A stretch of DNA of 64,000 bases from Achatina immaculata. Its lineage: Eukaryota; Mollusca; Gastropoda; Stylommatophora; Achatinidae. The stretch lies in assembly GCA_009760885.1 (NCBI GenBank), contig CM019715.1, forward strand, positions 25,128,522 through 25,192,521, read 5' to 3'. Shown here piece after piece: positions 46,396-57,059 of this stretch (positions are counted from its first letter, which is position 1; each line of letters starts with the position of its first letter). Position numbers and translations under genes: made by a program. Below the pieces are notes generated by a model. It was not told where the DNA came from. It saw only the letters and a program-made list of their open reading frames with translations, and searched no databases.

Positions 46396-46935
46396 TACCT
46401 AGAGTTTCTCTTCACAAGATTCTGTCTTTCACGAGATCTTACGACTGGAAGATTAAAATGTTGACAATTCTTCCTACTCTTCGAAAAAAAAAACAAAATT
46501 CATTTTGATAGAAAACTTCAGTGGATTTTGTGGACTCTGATGTTCTTAAATCACTTTCTTACGGAAAATGTATGTTTACTTTAATTAAATGTAAGTTTAC
46601 TTTTGTTATTTTCAAGTGCAGAATGGGACGGCTGGACAAAATGGCGGGTTTTAATACATTAGTCAACAAACTCTGAAAGGTTAACATTGGGCAAACAGTG
46701 CTTATGTGTCCACGGCGGGATTTCAATGAAAAGACAAGCAGTCTGGAAAGTTTTAGAGGAAATCTCTAAAATTAATGAATGTTGAACAATACTTGAGAAA
46801 CTAGGAGAGGCATACTTTCATTCATTATGTTTTTCTGTGTCGTATAGTGGGGGGGGGGGGGGTTTGTCCCTTTACCATGTCCTTTGTCTCTCACTGTAAT
46901 GTCAGGTCTGGCTTCGGTGAGATTATTTTAATAAA
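46396..46935. other. No gene seen (46396-46935)
   Basis: Includes a G-run at 46849. Nothing recognised. Confidence 0.4.
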
Positions 46936-47395
46936 TAACATTATAGTCCAGATCAGATCAGACAGTGCCATGGCGATAGGCGCAAGAGATCATCTCTCTC
47001 CATCTCGCATGATCCTCCGTGTCTCGAATCAATCAAGTCGATCGCTGTTTTCCTGCCAAACCGGTGGGAGTCAGGCCATCCAGGTATTTCTGTCTTCTCC
47101 GCCCTCTTGTGTCTTTCGCCGTTTGTCTTTCCGGTCACGACCCGTTTGTTTTCGAGACCTTCACGTCCGCTGACGTGTCCCAGAAATCTTTGATTGTCTT
47201 TTTCTTATGTATGGCACGAGTTTGATAGGTTCCTTTGCCTGCTGTAAACTTCTTCATTTATCTTCCTTGCTGTCCGTAGAGTGCGAAGCATCCGTCTTAA
47301 GTAGCTCAGCTGCTTTTAACTCTTCGCTATAATTGTTTATTTATAGCCCATGTTTCGCACTGCAGTTACAGAAGACAGTTAACATTAAGTTCTGC
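46936..47395 (-). mobile_element. LINE family J 3' segment
   Basis: Minus-strand pieces: QLSYLRRMLRTLRTARKINE, NQRFLGHVSGREGLENKRVV, TGKTNGERHKRAEKTEIPGW. RRMLRxxxTARKxNEE and RFLGHVxRxEGLEN are LINE C-terminal motifs. Frame broken. Confidence 0.75.
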
Positions 47396-47529
47396 TAGAT
47401 AAACTCTCAAACAGGTTAAACATCTTACACAGGAGGCTAGAGTACCCAGGGAAGCCACAAATTAGCAACAAAAAAAATTAGTTTGTCTCACTTATGCACT
47501 ACATGTTCATCTGTCTGAAATATGACAGA

Positions 47530-48070
47530 CATGTTTCATCTTACATCCTTCCTGTGCCGTCAAACGTCACACAGGGCTCGCATGGTACGAGTAATTCGCC
47601 ATGTTTTTCTGTCCTCGGCGAGCTTTTCAACCTCATCACGGCATTTTATGCCTGCTAATATGGCCTATATTAATAGCGTCCTCTTTAGAGTTTCACAAGG
47701 CCGACCTCTTTTCATGTTTCAGGGACTGTCGAATTTCAGTAAAACAGAACTTTTTTTTTTTTTTGAGCGTTTGTTAAATTCATTAGTTTTCCGCGCCAGT
47801 GCAGTTCACTGCTACAGACAAGACAACGTCTCCATTCCTCTCTGGTCTTGATCTTTTCTTGCCAACTGTGGATTCCAAGAGCGTATATATTCTTCTTCTA
47901 AGTTGTCTCGCCATCTTTGTATAGATATAACCTCCTGGTCTGTCGTCTTTCATCTCTTCTGTATAGGTCCATCTTTGTTTGTGTATCCTCCTCCATTCTC
48001 TCCGTTTAGAAAATAAAACTAAAATTACATAGCATTTGGTGGTACAGATGTTTAATCGGTTCATCAACCG
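47530..48070 (-). mobile_element. LINE C-terminal fragments (two families)
   Basis: 47535-47740 encodes degenerate pieces with RKTWRIT-like ends. 47795-48060 reads EWRRIHKQRWTYTEEMKDDR then RSRPERNGDVVLSVAVNCTG, related to the family L tail at 5690-5810. Confidence 0.55.
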
Positions 48071-48349
48071 CTGGAATATAAATCACGGCCAACACAGCAA
48101 GTGAACGTTTAGAGATTGTTGATGATGAGTTCATGCACACAGAAGAGACACGAGTCACTGGAGATAATGACTCCAAGATCTCTCAACAGGAAAATATACC
48201 AAAACATAAAACATTGTAGAATTTAAGATATACCAAAACGTAAGCAGTGCAGAAAAGAAAATATACCACAGGTTAAAATAGTACGGAGTGGAAAATAGAC
48301 TTAAAACAGTGCAGAAAAGCAACATATTTTGGCCAAACACCATAAGAAA

Positions 48350-48675
48350 TAACATCTTATTGGCAGAAATGCAGATGAAACCGCTGACAACAATTATTGA
48401 GGAAAGACGCTGGCGATGGTTGGGACATGTGCTCCGAATGACTGAAAACTCACTACCAAAAATAGCACTAAGATGGACACCACAGGGGAGCAGAAGTAAG
48501 GGTAGACCAAAAGAGACATGGAGAAGAACAACAGAAAGGATGTTGAGCAATAGAGGGCTCACCTGGGCAAGAGCAGAAAAAAAGGCGAAAGACAGGCATT
48601 TGTGGAAAACCCTTGTGGAAGCCCCATGTGCCCTGGGCACCTAAGGTTCAGAGAGAGAGAGAGAGAGAGAGAAAA
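48350..48675 (+). mobile_element. LINE family H 3' end with (GA)n tail (copy 1)
   Basis: Reads PLTTIIEERRWRWLGHVLRM, TENSLPKIALRWTPQGSRSK, GRPKETWRRTTERMLSNRGL, TWARAEKKAKDRHLWKTLVE, then a stop and (GA)n at 48650. Intact frame to the tail. Confidence 0.88.
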
Positions 48676-49299
48676 GCAACATAAACCAAAACTGAAAGCA
48701 GCGCAAAATCGAAAGTATACCAAGACTTAAAACAGTGCAGAAAAGAAAATATACCAATACTTAAAACAGTGCAGAAACGAAAATATACCATGCTGAATAC
48801 GTTAGAGAGATGATATTGGAAGTGAATGGACTAATTTAGAAAACCAGTGTCTTTCAGTGTGAAATATAACACAATACGTAATATTCATTAATATAAGTTT
48901 TTACTAGAGCCCTGACAACAATTTTAAAAACACCGATGGCGGTTACTTTTGCATGATTATTTGGAGAAATACATTTGAAGAGATACTTTTTTTAAACCTA
49001 ATGTAAACCTAATTTCTCTCCAGTCAGTAACATTGATGTTAATTTTTTTTAACATCGGGACTGTTACATATGTCTGTTTTTTTTAATGTGACACTGGTTT
49101 ATTTCATTATAATTAAAGATAGTTTTAGTAATGGCGTCAGCGTTAATAAAGGTAAAAAAGCATTTTTCTATTTTTATATCAGTAATCTTAAAAGTTACAT
49201 TTTAAAAACATCAGTAATGATGAAGACACCATCTTTGCATCGACATTTTAAAGATAACAGTGTCTTTTTTTTCAGACACTGTTGATGAATAATGTAACA
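48676..49299. other. No gene seen (48676-49299)
   Basis: The left part repeats AGTGCAGAAAAGAAAATATACC-type units (pieces at 48225-48330 and 48720-48800), split by LINE H. No channel exon was recognised. Confidence 0.45.
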
Positions 49300-49680
49300 T
49301 TGCTTTTAACATCAGTAATGCTTGAAGCAATTTTGCATAATTGACATCAGAACATTCAGACTTTTCATCAGTACTGTTTAAAGTGTTTTAATGCCAAATT
49401 GACATCATAAATTAACGTTGCAAAATTGACATCAGTAATGTTTTAATGTCACATTGCACAATTGGCGTCAGTTATATTTTAATGTAAATACTTCCAAATT
49501 GACATCAGCATTGTTTAAAGTAACACTGCAAAATTGACATCAGCAATTTTTAAATTAACATTGCAAAACTGACATCAATAATGTTTAAAGTAACATTGCA
49601 TAACTGACATCAATAGTGTTTAAAATAACATTTGCACAGTTAACATCAGCCACGTTTAAAGCAACACTGCACTGTGACAT
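49300..49680. repeat. Degenerate about 30-bp minisatellite
   Basis: Units around AACATTGCAAAATTGACATC, AGTAATGTTTA. Ends about 65 bp before the channel exon acceptor. Confidence 0.8.
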
Positions 49681-49744
49681 TAGCATTATTGGTGTTAGCA
49701 TGATATATGTTAACAAGTATCCGTGATACATCCGCCGCTGGCAG

Positions 49745-49869
49745 GCAGTATGGGACTGGGTGATACTTCTCCTGGTGTTGTACACGGCAGTCTTCACGCC
49801 ATACGCTGCAGCTTTTCTTCTGAAGGAGGACGAAATCAGGATGAAACTGAACATGGCACCAGGTTCCAG
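49745..49869 (+). CDS. KCNH (erg-like): erg-type (KCNH) voltage-gated K+ channel, exon with S1 helix
   Basis: Internal exon of an ether-a-go-go-related K+ channel, a plasma-membrane voltage sensor/pore protein that shapes repolarisation. Seen: after CAG at 49742-49744 the frame reads [20 protein letters not shown] then [20 protein letters not shown], ending S plus two bases (AG) of a split codon. The WDW...LLxxYTAxFTPYxAAFLL signature is the S1 helix of the erg subfamily. The rest is the extracellular S1-S2 loop. The donor CAG|GTATGT at 49870 is near-ideal. The acceptor is supported by family position, but its pyrimidine tract is weak. The exon is 125 nt, beginning in phase 0 and ending two bases into a codon, which matches the single base that opens the next exon. 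Upstream, in frame, a TGA at 49724-49726 limits extension. The exon end is the founder of the 34-bp tandem array that follows. Family assignment is confident; the 5' boundary is less so. Confidence 0.88.
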
Positions 49870-50862
49870 GTATGTTGAATAGCAACGTGGCACCAGGTTT
49901 CAGGTATTTTGAATAGCAACGTGGCACTAGGTTCCAGGTATGTTGAATAGCAACGTGGCACTAGGTTCCAGGTATGTTGAATAGCAACGTGGCACCAGGT
50001 TCCAGGTATTTTGAATAGCAACGTGGCACTAGGTTCCAGGTATGTTGAATAGCAACGTGGCACTAGGTTCCAGGTATGTTGAATAGCAACGTGGCACCGG
50101 GTTCCAGGTAGGTGGAATAGTAACTTGGCACTAGGTTCCAGGTATGTTGAATACCAACGTGGCACTAGGTTCCAAGTATGTTGAATAGCATCATGGCACC
50201 GGGTTCCAAGTATGTTGAATAGCAACGTGGCACCAGGTTCCAAGTATGTTGAACAGCAATGTGGCACCAGGTTCCAAGTATGTTGAATAGCAACGTGGCA
50301 CCAGGTTCCAAGTATGTTGAATAGCAACGTGGCACCAGGTTCCAAGTATGTTGAATAGCAACGTGGCACTAGGTTCCAGGTATGTTGAATAGCAACGTGG
50401 CACCAGGTTCCAAGTATGTTGAATAGCAACGTGGCACCAGGTTCCAAGTATGTTGAACAGCAATGTGGCACTAGGTTCCAAGTATGTTGAATAGCAACGT
50501 GGCACTAGGTTCCAGGTATGTTGAATAGCAACATGGCACCAGATTCCAGGTATGTTGAATGGCAACATGGCACCAGATTCCAGGTATGTTGAATGGCAAC
50601 ATGGCACCAGATTCCAGGTATGTTGAATGGCAACGTAGCACCAGATTCCAGGTATGTTGAATGGCAACATGGCACCAGATTCCAGGTATGTTGAATGGCA
50701 ACGTAGCACCAGATTCCAGGTATGTTGAATGGCAACATGGCACCAGATTCCAGGTATGTTGAATGGCAACATGGCACCAGATTCCAGGTATGTTGAATGG
50801 CAACATGGCACCAGATTCCAGGTATGTTGAATGGCAACGTGGCACCAGATTCCAGGTATGAT
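49845..50862 (+). repeat. 34-bp minisatellite seeded from the erg exon end and splice donor
   Basis: Unit is roughly GTGGCACCAGGTTCCAG followed by GTATGTTGAATAGCAAC. The first copy overlaps the last codons of the exon (ATGGCACCAGGTTCCAG) and its true donor at 49870. The last donor-like site is at 50856, exactly 29 x 34 bp later, so the register is free of indels. Proximal units end GAATAGCAAC, distal ones GAATGGCAAC with CCAGATTCCAG. Many middle units read CCAAGTATGT. Two have GTATTTT and one GTAGGTG. Long minus-strand reading frames across the array are artefacts of the repeat. Confidence 0.95.
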
Positions 50863-50954
50863 GAACAGCTCACTTGTTCTCTTGGATTGTGTCTTTTTAA
50901 TTTAACTGAAGACGTTCAAAATTTCATTGTATCACCACTACTGGTGTTATTATT

Positions 50955-51220
50955 AGAAAATTTCCTTCTTTTTCTTCTTCTTCCTCCTCTTCATCTTCTT
51001 CTTCTTCTTCATCTGCTTCTTCTTCTTCTTCCTCTTCTTCTTCTTCCTCTTCTTCTTCCTCCTCTTCATCTTCCTCTTTTTCTTCTTCCTCCTCTTCATC
51101 TTCTTCTTCTTCCTCTTCATCTTCTTCTTCCTCTTCTTCTTCCTCTTCTTCTTCCTCATCTTCCTCTTTTTCTTCTTCCTCCTCTTCATCTTCCTCTTCT
51201 TCTTCTTTCTTTTTCTTCCT
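50955..51220. repeat. (CTT)n/(CCT)n polypyrimidine tract
   Basis: About 260 bp of CTTCTTCCTC-type DNA within the channel intron. Confidence 0.95.
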
Positions 51221-51339
51221 TTATTTTTTTACCTCTACTTTTTCCTCTTCTTTTTCTACCACTTTTTTCTTCATTTGCTTCCTCTTCTTCTTATTCTTTT
51301 TTCTTCTACTTTTCTGTTTTACTACTTCTTTTACTTTTC

Positions 51340-51340
51340 C

Positions 51341-51371
<31 letters not shown>

Positions 51372-51425
51372 GTGATTATGATGATGGTGGTGGTGGTGGT
51401 GGTGGTTATGGTGGTGGTGGTGTTT
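51340..51425. repeat. (GAT)n/(GGT)n microsatellite
   Basis: GATGATGATG followed by GTGGTGGTGG. Confidence 0.95.
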
Positions 51426-51535
51426 TTAACCATTAAATAAATTTAAACTATACAATACTGAAGTTGACTTTTCATTTCGGAAAAAACAACAGACAAATCA
51501 CTTTAGTCGTGAGAGAAGGAAAACTGACAAGAGAA

Positions 51536-51620
51536 TTATCTGGAACTCGAACCCCGGACTCTGGCAGGACGAGCAGCCGCCTAGCCGTTTATCGATTGCA
51601 AACCACTTTACTGCGCAAAG
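51536..51620 (-). mobile_element. tRNA-like SINE head, minus strand
   Basis: The minus strand has GTCCGGGGTTCGAGTTCC with box B GGTTCGAGTTCC and an upstream box A-like AGTAAAGTGGTTTGC. No cloverleaf was checked. Confidence 0.5.
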
Positions 51621-51665
51621 TCATTGTTGTTTGTAATTTAGAAAATGTATACCTGAAACCGTAAA

Positions 51666-52335
51666 GTGAAATTTTCTTCATGTGGCGTGTCGTTTCTTCA
51701 TGTGACGTGTCCTTTCTTCATGTGATGTGTCCTTTCTCATGTGACGTGTCGTTTCTTCATGTGACGTGTCCTTTCTTCATGTGATGTGTCCTTTCTCATG
51801 TGACGTGTCGTTTCTTCATGTGACGTGTCCTTTCTTCATGTGTCGTGTCGTTTCTTCATGTGACGTGTCGTTTCTTCATGTGATGTGTCCTTTCTCATAT
51901 GACGTGTCCTTTCTTCATGTGACGTGTCCCTTCTTCATGTGACGTGTCCTTTCTTCATGTGATATGTCCTTTCTTCATGTGACGTGTCCCTTCTTCATGT
52001 GGCGCGTCGTTTCTTCATGTGATGTGTCCTTTCTTCATGTGATGTGTCCTTTCTTCGTGTGACGTGTCCTTTATTCATGTGACGTGTCATTTTCTTCATG
52101 TGGCATGTCCTTTCGTCATGTGACGTGTCCTTTTTCTTCATGTGACGTGTCCTTTTTCTTCATGTGACATGTCTTTTCTTCATGTGACATGTCCTTTTTT
52201 ATGTGACATGTCCTTTCTTCATGTGACATGTCCTTTCTTCATGTGACATGTCCTTTCTTCATGTGACATGTCCTTTCTTCATGTGAGGTGTCCTTTTCTT
52301 CATGTGACATGTCCTTTCTTCGTGTGACGTGTCCC
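51666..52335. repeat. 20-bp minisatellite (about 33 copies)
   Basis: Unit CTTTCTTCATGTGACGTGTC with GACGTGTC, GATGTGTC and GACATGTC variants. The GACATG variant is confined to the right third. Confidence 0.95.
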
Positions 52336-52489
52336 TCTCACAGCCAATCTAAATGCAATATGGCACCATGAAGACGTTGAGCAAGTTGACCAGCTCCGAG
52401 CAATTACTCATTCAGACTTTCCCGTGATGTCCGGAGTCCACCTGCGACCAGGTCGTCCCTTTTCTCTTTTACCGGCCACTATGTCTTCT

Positions 52490-52772
52490 ACATTATTGAG
52501 GAAAGACGCTGGCGATGGTTGGGACATGTGCTCCGAATGACTGACAACTCACTACCAATAATAACACTAAGATGGACACCACAGGGGAACAGAAGTAAGG
52601 GTAGACCAAAAGAGACATGGAGAAGAACAACAGAAAGGATGTTGAGCAATAGAGGGCTCACCTGAGCAAGAGCAGAAAAAAGGCGAAGGACAGGCATTTG
52701 CGGAAAACCCTTACGGAAGCCCCATGTGCCCTGGGCACTTAAGATTCAGAGAGAGAGAGAGAGAGAGAGATA
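52490..52772 (+). mobile_element. LINE family H 3' end with (GA)n tail (copy 2)
   Basis: Nearly identical to 48395-48670 (IEERRWRWLGHVLRMTDNSL). A stop (CTGAGC) disrupts it at 52663. The GA tail runs into (TA)n. Confidence 0.88.
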
Positions 52773-52776
52773 TATA

Positions 52777-53140
52777 TATATCTTCTACTATCAGCCTCTC
52801 CAAGCTGTTGTGTCTCTTGATGTGGCCGAAGTATATCAGCTTTCTAACGTTGATGGTTTGTACAAGCCAAGTTTTTGTACAAGCCAAGTTTTTGTACAAG
52901 CCAAGTTTTCTGCGACACCTAGTCCCGTCAGTATATCTGATTTTCTTTCTATCCATGATATTCTAAGTCCTCTTCCATTATATTTCGTTTCAAGCGCTGT
53001 TATTCTCTTTTCTAGTGATTTGTTAAGTTTTCATGTTTCGCATCCGTACGTTGCCACTGGGAATATGTATGTTTTAGTAAACATAACTTTGTTTTCTTGT
53101 TGGTACCTTGCTACATACTCTTCATTTGCGCTCAGCTGAT
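52777..53140 (-). mobile_element. LINE family I 3' end, convergent with family H copy 2
   Basis: The minus strand reads TINVRKLIYFGHIKRHNSLE, RLIVED, preceded by a triplicated 19-bp AGCCAAGTTTTTGTACA unit (52866-52910). Joined tail-to-tail to LINE H via GA/TA repeats. Confidence 0.78.
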
Positions 53141-53284
53141 GCAATTCTGTGTTAAAACATTGTTTCATTTGTTGTTATTGTTGTCTATATGGACTATACA
53201 TCACCAGGAGACCTGATGTGTATGTTTATATCTAAAATTGAGTACCTTCGGGAGATTAAGCCATGGAATTTCTGTCGAGGTCTT

Positions 53285-53390
53285 GTTTCTTTTTCCGAGT
53301 GGATAGTGCGATATTTCTTACGGCTAAGACCCTACTCGTCCTTGCCGTAGTCCGTGGCTCGAGTCCCTGGTAATTTTCGATATCATCTGT
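53285..53390 (+). mobile_element. Possible tRNA-derived fragment
   Basis: CCGAGTGGATAGTGCG (box A-like) and GTGGCTCGAGTCCC (box B-like) about 60 bp apart. Confidence 0.4.
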
Positions 53391-53494
53391 TTTCTTTTCT
53401 TTCTCTCGCGTCTAAAGAACGCCTGTTTTTTTTAATGCTAATCGTGCGAGATTGTCCTAGAACACTTTACTTTTCAGTTCGATAGAGCTAAAAG

Positions 53495-54048
53495 GAGTCC
53501 AACAAGAAGGATGAACACCAATTGCAGATCTTTGAGAACAAGATCCTTATAAGCATCTTTGGGTCGATAAAGAATACCAACAGTGGAGAATGGAGAGCTA
53601 GAAAGAACTGAACAGCTTATTTAAATCTCAATGGATTATGAATGTCCTGAAACTGAATAGACTACGCTGGCTGGGGCATGTAAGAAGAATAGAAGAGAAC
53701 AGACAAACGAAAATGATGTATGCACAAGAGATGAGGGAAACAAAACCACGGGGTAGACCAAGACAGAGAGGGGAAGACAACTTAGAAGAGGATATAAAAG
53801 AAACTGATGTCACCAACTGAAGAGAGAAGATTAGGAATAGAGAGGAATGGAGGATAACTTTATCTGCAGCAATGAGCCTTAATGGCTGGGAGAGCTGAAG
53901 AAGAAGAAGAGGAGGAGGAGGAAAAGAAGAAGGAAGAAGAAGAAGAAGAAGGAAGAAGAGGAAGAAGAAGAGAAAGAAGAAGGAAGAAGAAGAAGGAATA
54001 AGAAAGAATAAGAAGGAAGAAGAAGGAAAGAAGAAGAAAGGCTATTTG
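53495..54048 (+). mobile_element. LINE family E 3' end with (GAA)n tail
   Basis: Reads QIFENKILISIFGSIKN, MNVLKLNRLRWLGHVRRIEE, NRQTKMMYAQEMRETKPRGR, PRQRGEDNLEEDIKETDVTN, stop, CTTAATGGCTGGGAGAGCTG and an AAGAAGAAGG tail (53897-54045). It ends about 82 bp before the channel exon. Confidence 0.85.
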
Positions 54049-54129
54049 TAGACAGTCTTCTCAGAAGACTCAGCACAGAATGAGTGAAGCCCTCTTTATT
54101 TGTATTCATTTTTTTTTAACTATCCTCAG

Positions 54130-54364
54130 AAACACAAATGCTGACACTATCCGCATTGACCCTCTAGTTATCGTGGACTTGATGGTCGACCTCATGTTCA
54201 TCGCCGATATCCTCATCAACTTTCGCACGACGTATGTGGAGAACGGAGAAGTGGTTAGCGATCAGCAGAAGATAGCCATCAACTATGTCAAAGGATGGTT
54301 CGTCATAGATGCCATCGCTGCCATCCCGTTTGATTTGTTGCTGTTCGGGTCTGGGACAAGCGAC
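54130..54364 (+). CDS. KCNH (erg-like): erg-type (KCNH) voltage-gated K+ channel, exon with S2-S3
   Basis: Next exon of the same channel. Seen: acceptor CTATCCTCAG|A at 54129/54130 after a T-rich tract, and donor GAC|GTAAGC at 54365. The first base completes the split AG|A (Arg) codon and 78 codons follow. They include [20 protein letters not shown] (S2, with the acidic voltage-sensor residues), a short S2-S3 linker, then [20 protein letters not shown] (S3) and [15 protein letters not shown] and [22 protein letters not shown] are diagnostic for erg (KCNH2/6/7, insect seizure) as opposed to eag or elk. The exon ends in phase 0. The S4 exon should follow but was not found before 64000. A LINE 3' end with a GAA tail lies only about 85 bp upstream of the acceptor. 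Codon use is far more GC-rich than the flanks. Confidence 0.95.
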
Positions 54365-54554
54365 GTAAGCCAAGCATTAAGTTCATCTCTAGACTATATG
54401 TGTGTACTGTATATATGCGTGTACTGTATATATGAGTGTACTGTATATATGTGTGTAGGTTATATAGAGGAATGTAGTGCTTGAAAATGGTAAACATGCA
54501 GCGGTGACTAGATGGATTATATATTGTGATATACGCAGAAGGCAGGCTGATTAC

Positions 54555-55495
54555 AGTCACGACGAGAGAGAGAGAGTTAAAGAGAGAGAGAGAGAGCGAA
54601 AGACAGAAAGAAAGAGAGAAAATAAGTGAAGAAAAAGAGAGTGTGTGTAAGAGAGAAAGAGAGAGAGAAAAAAAGAGAATGTGTGTGTGAGAGAGAGAAT
54701 GAGAGAGAGTGAGAGACAAAGAGAGAGATAGAGAGTGAGAGACAAAGAGAGAGAGTGTGTGTGTGTGTGTGAGAGAGACAGAGAGTTTGTGTGTATGAGA
54801 CAAAGAGAGAGAGTGTATGTGTCTGTCTGTGAAACACAGAAAGAGAGAGAGAGAGAGGCAATGAGAAAGAGAATAATGGACAAAGACAGAGTGAGAACAA
54901 AAAAGAGAAAGAGAGTGAGAGGCAAAAAGGGAAAGAGAGACAAAGAGAGAAAAAATACTGATGGACAAAGACAGAGCGATAACCAAAAAGAAAAAGAGAG
55001 TGAGAGGTAAACAGAGAGAGTGAGAGAGACAAAGAGAGAGAATGAGAGACAAAGAGGAGGAGAGAGTGAGAGATAAAAAGAGAGAGCAAAGAGGGAGAGA
55101 GAATGAGAGACAAAAAGAGACAGACAGACAGAGAAAAAGAGTAATGGACAAAGGCAGAGTGAGAATCAAAACGAGAAAGAGAATGACAGCAAAGAGAGAG
55201 AATGAGAGAAAAAGAGAGAAAAAGTGAGAGAGACAAAGAGGGAGAGAGCGTGAGAGATAGAATGAGAGACAAAAAGAGAAAGAGTGAGAGACAAAGAGGG
55301 AGAGAGAATGAGAGACAAAAAGAGAAAGAGTGAGAAACAAAGAGGGAGAGACAAAGAGAGAGCAAAGAGGGAGAGAGAATGAGAGACAAAGAGAGAGAAT
55401 GAGAGACAAAGAGAGAGAATGAGAGACAGAAAGAGAAAGAGTGAGAGACAATGAAGGGGAGAGAATGAGAGACAAAGAGCGAGAGAGAGAGAGAT
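54555..55495. repeat. 940-bp purine-rich (GAGAGA)n tract
   Basis: Imperfect GA repeats with GACAAAGAGAG units and segmental duplications. The long minus-strand Ser/Leu frames are artefacts. It begins 190 bp after the S2-S3 exon donor. Confidence 0.93.
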
Positions 55496-55892
55496 GGGGC
55501 TAAAAGAAAAACTAGAACTCAAAGTTTCGGAACACGAAGGACTGCATTCAGACAGGGAATGGTTTAAGAATATTCTAAACAGGAGCACATTCTGTTTGAT
55601 GTTCGTAAATATGCATGAATGTTTACTGTGTTTTTACACATTTGATATGTAAATGTCTTCGATATGTATGTTCTAGGGTATGGGTGCGCGTAAGTCTGTA
55701 TTTTTTTGCTTTGTGTATAAGCGATAGATAAAAAAAAAGCGGACAAAAGTAACGTAGGACGATCTGCCAAATATAAACTTCTACACAAAATCTATGCAAA
55801 TCGTACATTAAACACCAGAAGGTCATTGCCTTTCCTGCACTTGAATACATTTTGCAGTCAGTGAAATGTTCCCGAGGAAATCATAATCTTAT
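55496..55892. other. No gene seen (55496-55892)
   Basis: Intronic, unassigned. Confidence 0.4.
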
Positions 55893-56284
55893 ATCCCGTC
55901 GTATAAGACGCGCAGGCGTATAAGACGCACCTGTGAATAAGACGCATCGGTGTATAAGACGCACGCGTGAATAAGACTCACCAGTGAATAAGACGCATCG
56001 GTGTATAAGACGCACCTATAATTTGGCAAAGAATATTTTGGGGGGAAAAAAATGTTAAAATCCACATTTTTTTTCCACGCAGTTTGTTATTTCCCTAACT
56101 GGGTTTGTACTGGACTGCATGTTACTGAGTGTTCTACTGAATAGCGCAGCATGTTAGCACCACTTTCTTGGCACAAATTATGGCCATTGTGGTTTCACCA
56201 TAAAACCATTCGCTGCCGTAACAGTTTTAACAAAAGTTTAACCCCGATGATGACTTTAACGCCTGTTTTTACATCCGGGTACGT

Positions 56285-56888
56285 CAAAGCCACTTCTTGG
56301 ATCACTGCCAACTAATAATCGAGCTACAATAAGAGAAATTATAAGGAGGACATCTATCTCTCTTCACAAAAAAAAATTAAATAATCTGTGGAGAGGAACA
56401 GACAGAACTACAACAACAACAAACTTTTTAAGGGCATGCATCTTTCCCATCGCATCATATGCCCGTGAGACGTGGACACTTAACAAAACAGCTGAGAAAC
56501 ACATAAATGCCTTTGAATGTAAATGCTACAGAAGAGTTCTCCAAATATCGTGGACACAAAAAAAAAGAACAAATATATCCATGCTACAAGAAATTAATAT
56601 TGAAGAAGTTTGGCCAGCAAGGAAGATTAAACAGAGAAAACTGAAATATTTTGGACATATTAAACGTCATGATAATTTAGAGAAGGCAGTCTTGGAAGGA
56701 TATATAATGGGAAAAAGAAAGAGAGGAAGACCAAGGCGAAGATGGCTGCAAGACACCGTTGATGATTTACAAATGGATGCATCAGCAGCAGGGCATCTTG
56801 CTTACAACCGAGAGGCTTACAGGAGAGCTGTTAGGGAGGCAAAGTTCCTCAAGGGACATGCTAATGACTGACTGACTGACTGACTGCA
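56285..56888 (+). mobile_element. LINE family A 3' segment (copy 9, longest)
   Basis: Extends upstream of the other copies: RACIFPIASYARETWTLNKT, AEKHINAFECKCYRRVL, then IKQRKLKYFGHIKRHDNLEK, AVLEGYIMGKRKRGRPRRRW, LQDTVDDLQMDASAAGHLAY, NREAYRRAVREAKFLKGHAN. Ends in an ACTGACTGACTG tail. Confidence 0.9.
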
Positions 56889-57059
56889 CGATAACCCCCA
56901 CAGTAACATTAACCCTTTAAGATACTGTAACAATTGTACACATTTTACGCGGGCTTTTTCAGCTGTTGTCTCGTCCATACTCAGAAGTACGGACAGAACG
57001 TTGGGGTAGATAATTAAGTGTTTGGAAACAGAAAAAAAAGTAAGACTTTTTAAACGAAA

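Larger units (their letters stand above)
49870..54129 (+). other. Intron between the two erg channel exons
   Basis: A 4260-bp GT-AG intron inferred from exon homology and matching phase. In order it holds a 34-bp donor-bearing array, a (CTT)n tract, GATG/GGT repeats, a minus-strand tRNA-like SINE head, a 20-bp minisatellite, a LINE end with GA tail, an inverted LINE end, a tRNA-like fragment and a LINE end with GAA tail. Its first 1 kb is entirely repeated copies of the exon end plus donor. Confidence 0.85.

Noticed and set aside
49836..50873. Long minus-strand frames with HTWNLVP or YLESGA repeats
   Set aside because: They are antisense readings of the 34-bp donor array, open because the unit lacks minus-strand stops.
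54303..55475. 390-codon minus-strand Ser/Leu-rich frame
   Set aside because: Lies over a GA purine tract. Composition is purely repeat-driven and other frames are open too.
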